Source: Solibaculum_A intestinale
GTDB taxonomy: Bacteria; Bacillota; Clostridia; Oscillospirales; Acutalibacteraceae
Length of the DNA stretch: 64,000 nt
NCBI RefSeq assembly: GCF_040096205.1
Contig: NZ_JBBMFD010000004.1
Coordinates: 1 to 64,000 of the forward strand
Reading direction: 5' to 3'
In this document: piece by piece, positions 61,167 to 64,000 of the stretch
Position numbering within the stretch: position 1 is the stretch's first letter
How the letters are laid out: each line of letters opens with the position of its first letter
The notes under the pieces: model-generated
What the model was told of the DNA's origin: nothing
Databases searched by the model: none
What the model saw: only the letters and a program-made list of their open reading frames with translations
Translations under genes and position numbers: made by a program

Positions 61167-62529
61167 TGGGTCGAATAAACTCCTGCGTCGTAAAGCGGGT
61201 GAACTGGCCCTCCCAGTGGAGCGGCACCGTTTCCACCGCGCCGTGGCGGTTTTTGGCGATGATGAGCTCGGCGGCGTTGGGGTTTTCCGACTGGCCGCCG
61301 TCCTCCCCGTCCTTATAGTACGTGCTGCGGTACAAGAACATGACCACGTCCGCGTCCTGCTCGATGGAGCCGGAGTCGCGCAGGTCGGCAAGCTGAGGGC
61401 GGTGCTCCGCCCGGTGCTCGCTGCCGCGGGAGAGCTGGGCCAGCAGCAAAACCGGCACGTCCAGGTCCTTGGCCATAACTTTGAGGGTCCGAGTGATCTC
61501 GGAAACCTCCTGGACCCGGTTTTCCGTGCGCCGGCCGGTGGTCATCAAACCCAAATAGTCGATCATCACCAGGTCCACCTGCTTCATCCGGCGAAGCTTC
61601 GCCTTAATTTCCGGGACGGTGATGGTGGAGGTATCGTCAAAATAAATAGGGGCGTTATGGAGCATGGAAGCCGCCATGGAAAAGGATTTCCACTCCTCCG
61701 GCGACAGACGCCCGGAGGTCAGCTGCGGCCCGGAAATGCGCGCTTCCGAGGAAAGCATACGCATGACAAGCTGCATGCAGGACATTTCCAAGGAGAAAAA
61801 CGCCACCGTTTTCTTCTGCTTCACTCCCACGTTGTAGGCAAGGTTTAAGGCAAAGCTGGTTTTGCCCATGCCAGGGCGGGCCCCCAGAATAAGCAGGTCT
61901 GACTTATTGAAGCCGGTGAGCACCGCGTCCACCCCGGAAAGGCCGGTGGACAAGGGCGCAAATTCGCCGGTTTCGTCGGTGGAGAGTTTTTGCAGCCGGT
62001 CGTAGGCTTCCACGATGACGCTGCCGATGTGCCGCAGTTCCCCCGTGTCCCGGCCTTGGCGGATGTCGTAGATTTTCTGCTCGGCGCTGTCTAAAAGCAC
62101 GTCGGCAGGAGTCTGCCCGTCAGCGGCGGTGTCGATGATTTCCCGGGACGCCAGGATCAGGGTGCGGATGTCGTACTTATTGCGTACAATCTCCGCATAG
62201 GTCATGACGTTTGCGATGGACGGGACCATCTGGGCGAGCTGGGTTAAGTAGGTTTTGCCCGCCGCGTCGTCATACACCTCCGCCGCCGTGAGCGCTTCGA
62301 GAACGGTGACAAAGTCCACCGGCTTCTGAAAGTCCTCCAGTGCGCACATCTGGGCGTAGATGGCCCGGTGCTGGGCCAGATGGAAATACTCCGGCTTTCG
62401 CAACACGCTGCGCACCCGGGAAAGACAGGAGCTGTCCAGCAAAATAGCACCCAAAACCGACTGCTCCGCTTCCAGGCTATAAGGCAGATTCAGCCCGTCC
62501 ATTCCAAACGAATTCGACGCCGCACACAT
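61159..62529 (-). CDS. dnaB: Replicative DNA helicase
   Basis: 456 residues. N-terminal DnaB domain (LPYSLEAEQSVLGAILLD), RecA-like core with Walker A GARPGMGKTSFALN, FFSLEMS, Walker B LVMIDYLGLM, and arginine region (SGSIEQDADVVMFL). Unwinds DNA at the fork. GGGAGGG lies 14 bases before the ATG. It follows rplI and overlaps tilS. Confidence 0.96.
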   Translation of the reverse strand: MCAASNSFGMDGLNLPYSLEAEQSVLGAILLDSSCLSRVRSVLRKPEYFHLAQHRAIYAQMCALEDFQKPVDFVTVLEALTAAEVYDDAAGKTYLTQLAQMVPSIANVMTYAEIVRNKYDIRTLILASREIIDTAADGQTPADVLLDSAEQKIYDIRQGRDTGELRHIGSVIVEAYDRLQKLSTDETGEFAPLSTGLSGVDAVLTGFNKSDLLILGARPGMGKTSFALNLAYNVGVKQKKTVAFFSLEMSCMQLVMRMLSSEARISGPQLTSGRLSPEEWKSFSMAASMLHNAPIYFDDTSTITVPEIKAKLRRMKQVDLVMIDYLGLMTTGRRTENRVQEVSEITRTLKVMAKDLDVPVLLLAQLSRGSEHRAEHRPQLADLRDSGSIEQDADVVMFLYRSTYYKDGEDGGQSENPNAAELIIAKNRHGAVETVPLHWEGQFTRFTTQEFIRPNG

Positions 62530-62569
62530 AAATTCCGGTTCCCTCCCTTCCTTCTCATTTATGCACCAA

Positions 62570-62600
62570 GATGCAGGCGGGGAAATTCCCCGCCTGCATC
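62570..62600. terminator. 13-bp hairpin between rplI and dnaB
   Basis: GATGCAGGCGGGG pairs with CCCCGCCTGCATC, without T-run. May act as attenuator or RNA stabiliser within the operon. Confidence 0.55.
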
Positions 62601-62649
62601 CGTCTTATCGGTTGCGCCTGCGTGCCGATAAACCGCACGGCTTTGTTGT

Positions 62650-63093
62650 TTATTCGCCTACGAGCACGTAAATATCCGCGGTAATGCCGGTGTAAAGCCG
62701 GACCTGGGCCTCATAGGTGCCGAACGCTTTGATGTCGCCGTCCATGGCGATTTTGCGCTTATCAATCTCCACACCCAGCTGCTTGCCCAGCGCCTCGGCC
62801 ACTTCCTTGGAGGTCACCGAGCCGAAAAGCTTGCCGCCCTGGCCCGCCTTGGCGGAAATCTTCACCGTCTTTCCGGCAAGCGCTGCCGCCGCTTCCTTTG
62901 CCGCTTTGATTTCCATCTCCTGGCGGTGCTTCGCGGCCTGCTCTTTATTCTTAAAATCGTTCATCGCCTGGGCGTTGGCTTCCATCGCCAGGCCCTTCGG
63001 CAGCAGAAAATTGCGCGCGTACCCGTCGGACACGTTTACAAGCTGCCCGGCCTTGCCGGAGCCCTTCACGTCCGCCTTTAAAATCACCTTCAT
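62650..63093 (-). CDS. rplI: Ribosomal protein L9
   Basis: 147 residues. MKVILKADVKGSGKAGQLV, VSDGYARNFLLPKGLA (the L9 signature), a long connecting helix and the C-terminal domain with GGKLFGSVTSKEVAEAL. ATG 63093 is preceded by GGGGGAATC. Between gdpP and dnaB, the usual place. Confidence 0.97.
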   Translation of the reverse strand: MKVILKADVKGSGKAGQLVNVSDGYARNFLLPKGLAMEANAQAMNDFKNKEQAAKHRQEMEIKAAKEAAAALAGKTVKISAKAGQGGKLFGSVTSKEVAEALGKQLGVEIDKRKIAMDGDIKAFGTYEAQVRLYTGITADIYVLVGE

Positions 63094-63109
63094 ACCGATT
63101 CCCCCTATG

Positions 63110-64000
63110 TTAAACTTTCGCCGGCAGCTTTTTGACCGCCCGGCTCGCCTGATATACGTCAATGGCCTCCATCAGCTTCTGACGCGCTTCGGCCAGGGTC
63201 ATCCCCTGCAGCTGCGCGCCCGCCATGGTCAGATGACCGCCGCCGCCGATAGCTTCCATAATCAGCTGTACGTTGACCGCCCCCATGGAGCGGGCGGAGA
63301 CGAACACCGTCCCGTTCTCCCGGTAAAGGACAAAGGAGGCGTCCACCCCGTCGATGTAAAGAAGCTCGTCCGCCGCCTGGGCGGAACAGATGCGCATGTG
63401 CGGCCCGCTCCCGTCGGAAGCAGAGATGGCACAGGATTTGTACACCTGCGCGCCGGACACCAGCGCCGCTTTTTTCTGATAGGTGTCGATGCTGCTGGAA
63501 AAGAGCTTGCGCACCTCCACCGTGTCCGCCCCTTTGCGCCGCAGATAGGCAGCGGCCTCAAAGGTGCGCACGCCGGTGCGTAGAATGAAGTTCTTCGTAT
63601 CCAGCATAATGCCCGACAGAATCGCCTCCGCCTCAAACCGGGTCAGAGAGGAATCGTCGGTGTATTCCAGCAGCTCCGCCACCATTTCGCTGGCGGAGGA
63701 AGCGGCCGGTTCGTGAAAGAAAATGACGGCGTTGTCTATGTAATCCACCATCTTGCGGTGATGGTCGATGACGACCACCGCCTTACACATCTGGTAAAGC
63801 TCCCTGGACTCGAGAAAATCCGGCCGGTGGGTGTCCACCACAATCAGCAGTGTGCGCCTGGTCACCGAGGTCACCGCCGCTTCCGGCGAAAGGAGAAGCT
63901 TGCCCATCCCGTTTTCATCCATCCGTTTGGTCAGGGCTCCCGAAAGGGAGGTCTCCCGGTTTAACACGATGGACACGGGCTTATTGTGGGTTTTCACCAT
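63110..64000 (-). CDS. gdpP: Cyclic-di-AMP phosphodiesterase GdpP, 5' end missing (window edge)
   Basis: The last ~296 residues are present: DHH domain with VVDTHRP and AVVVIDHHRK, and DHHA1 domain with AIGGGGHLTMAGAQ. The membrane, PAS-like and degenerate GGDEF parts would lie beyond the right edge. Hydrolyses c-di-AMP and so tunes wall and potassium homeostasis. First visible gene of the gdpP-rplI-dnaB-tilS-hpt-ftsH cluster, 16 bases before rplI. Confidence 0.92.
   Translation of the reverse strand: MVKTHNKPVSIVLNRETSLSGALTKRMDENGMGKLLLSPEAAVTSVTRRTLLIVVDTHRPDFLESRELYQMCKAVVVIDHHRKMVDYIDNAVIFFHEPAASSASEMVAELLEYTDDSSLTRFEAEAILSGIMLDTKNFILRTGVRTFEAAAYLRRKGADTVEVRKLFSSSIDTYQKKAALVSGAQVYKSCAISASDGSGPHMRICSAQAADELLYIDGVDASFVLYRENGTVFVSARSMGAVNVQLIMEAIGGGGHLTMAGAQLQGMTLAEARQKLMEAIDVYQASRAVKKLPAKV

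Noticed and set aside
1..64000. CRISPR arrays or rRNA genes
   Set aside because: No regularly spaced direct repeats and no rRNA-like stretches were seen.

Overview
The window reads as chromosome of a spore-forming Clostridia member, most likely an Oscillospiraceae/Ruminococcaceae-type gut anaerobe. Pointers are Spo0A next to SpoIVB, a SipW/TasA-type surface locus, a B12-type (class II) ribonucleotide reductase, DUF3793/DUF2325 proteins, a CIRCE-controlled Hsp20 and a GH43 polysaccharide enzyme. Base composition looks moderately GC-rich, with AT-rich gaps.

Layout. 1-5.1 kb: cell wall genes (murI, cut by the window edge, and ddl), an unknown protein and a DUF4173-like membrane protein. 5.2-6.3 kb: decayed mobile DNA (RepA_N-type and serine-recombinase remnants). 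6.4-16.3 kb: the main find. One Cys-rich gene is split in two. Its 3' part lies at 6445-6817 and its 5' part at 15809-16270, both on the minus strand. Between them sits an 8,989-bp element with a large serine recombinase at its very edge. Its cargo is an HMGL-type aldolase, a 44-aa protein, a flavodoxin, DUF3793 and DUF2325 proteins, feoA-feoA-feoB, a FeoB-associated Cys-rich peptide and a DtxR-family regulator. Joining the ends at a shared CAGG rebuilds a 278-aa frame exactly. The element ends carry perfect 13-bp inverted arms placed symmetrically around a central CA. This is the architecture of a skin-like intervening element that excises to restore a gene. Five copies of an operator like GTTAG-N6-CTAAC lie inside the element, so the iron regulon and its repressor travel together.

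16.6-19.0 kb: pcrA helicase. 19.2-25.6 kb: a minus-strand surface locus (sipW, four TasA/CalY-like proteins, a vWA adhesin, a wall-anchored-like protein), preceded by a tyrosine integrase. A 23-bp inverted repeat pair flanks the integrase. 27.5-29.8 kb: a candidate structured RNA, spo0A and spoIVB. 30.6-38.5 kb: a dCache-GGDEF-EAL protein, an ABC exporter, a histidine kinase, an alpha/beta hydrolase, an OmpR-type regulator on the other strand and a patatin phospholipase. 38.7-43.4 kb: PsiE-like protein, Hsp20, small regulators and a MATE exporter with a leader peptide and a sequestered ribosome site. 43.7-51 kb: GH43 enzyme, hexapeptide acetyltransferase, nrdJ. 51.1-51.6 kb: five tRNAs (Val-Asp-Phe-Gly-Cys in transcript order). 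52.1-56.3 kb: topoisomerase IV-like pair. 56.6-64 kb: GNAT acetyltransferase, then gdpP-rplI-dnaB-tilS-hpt-ftsH.

All calls rest on reading the sequence and recalled family knowledge. No database search was run. No CRISPR array or rRNA gene was seen.
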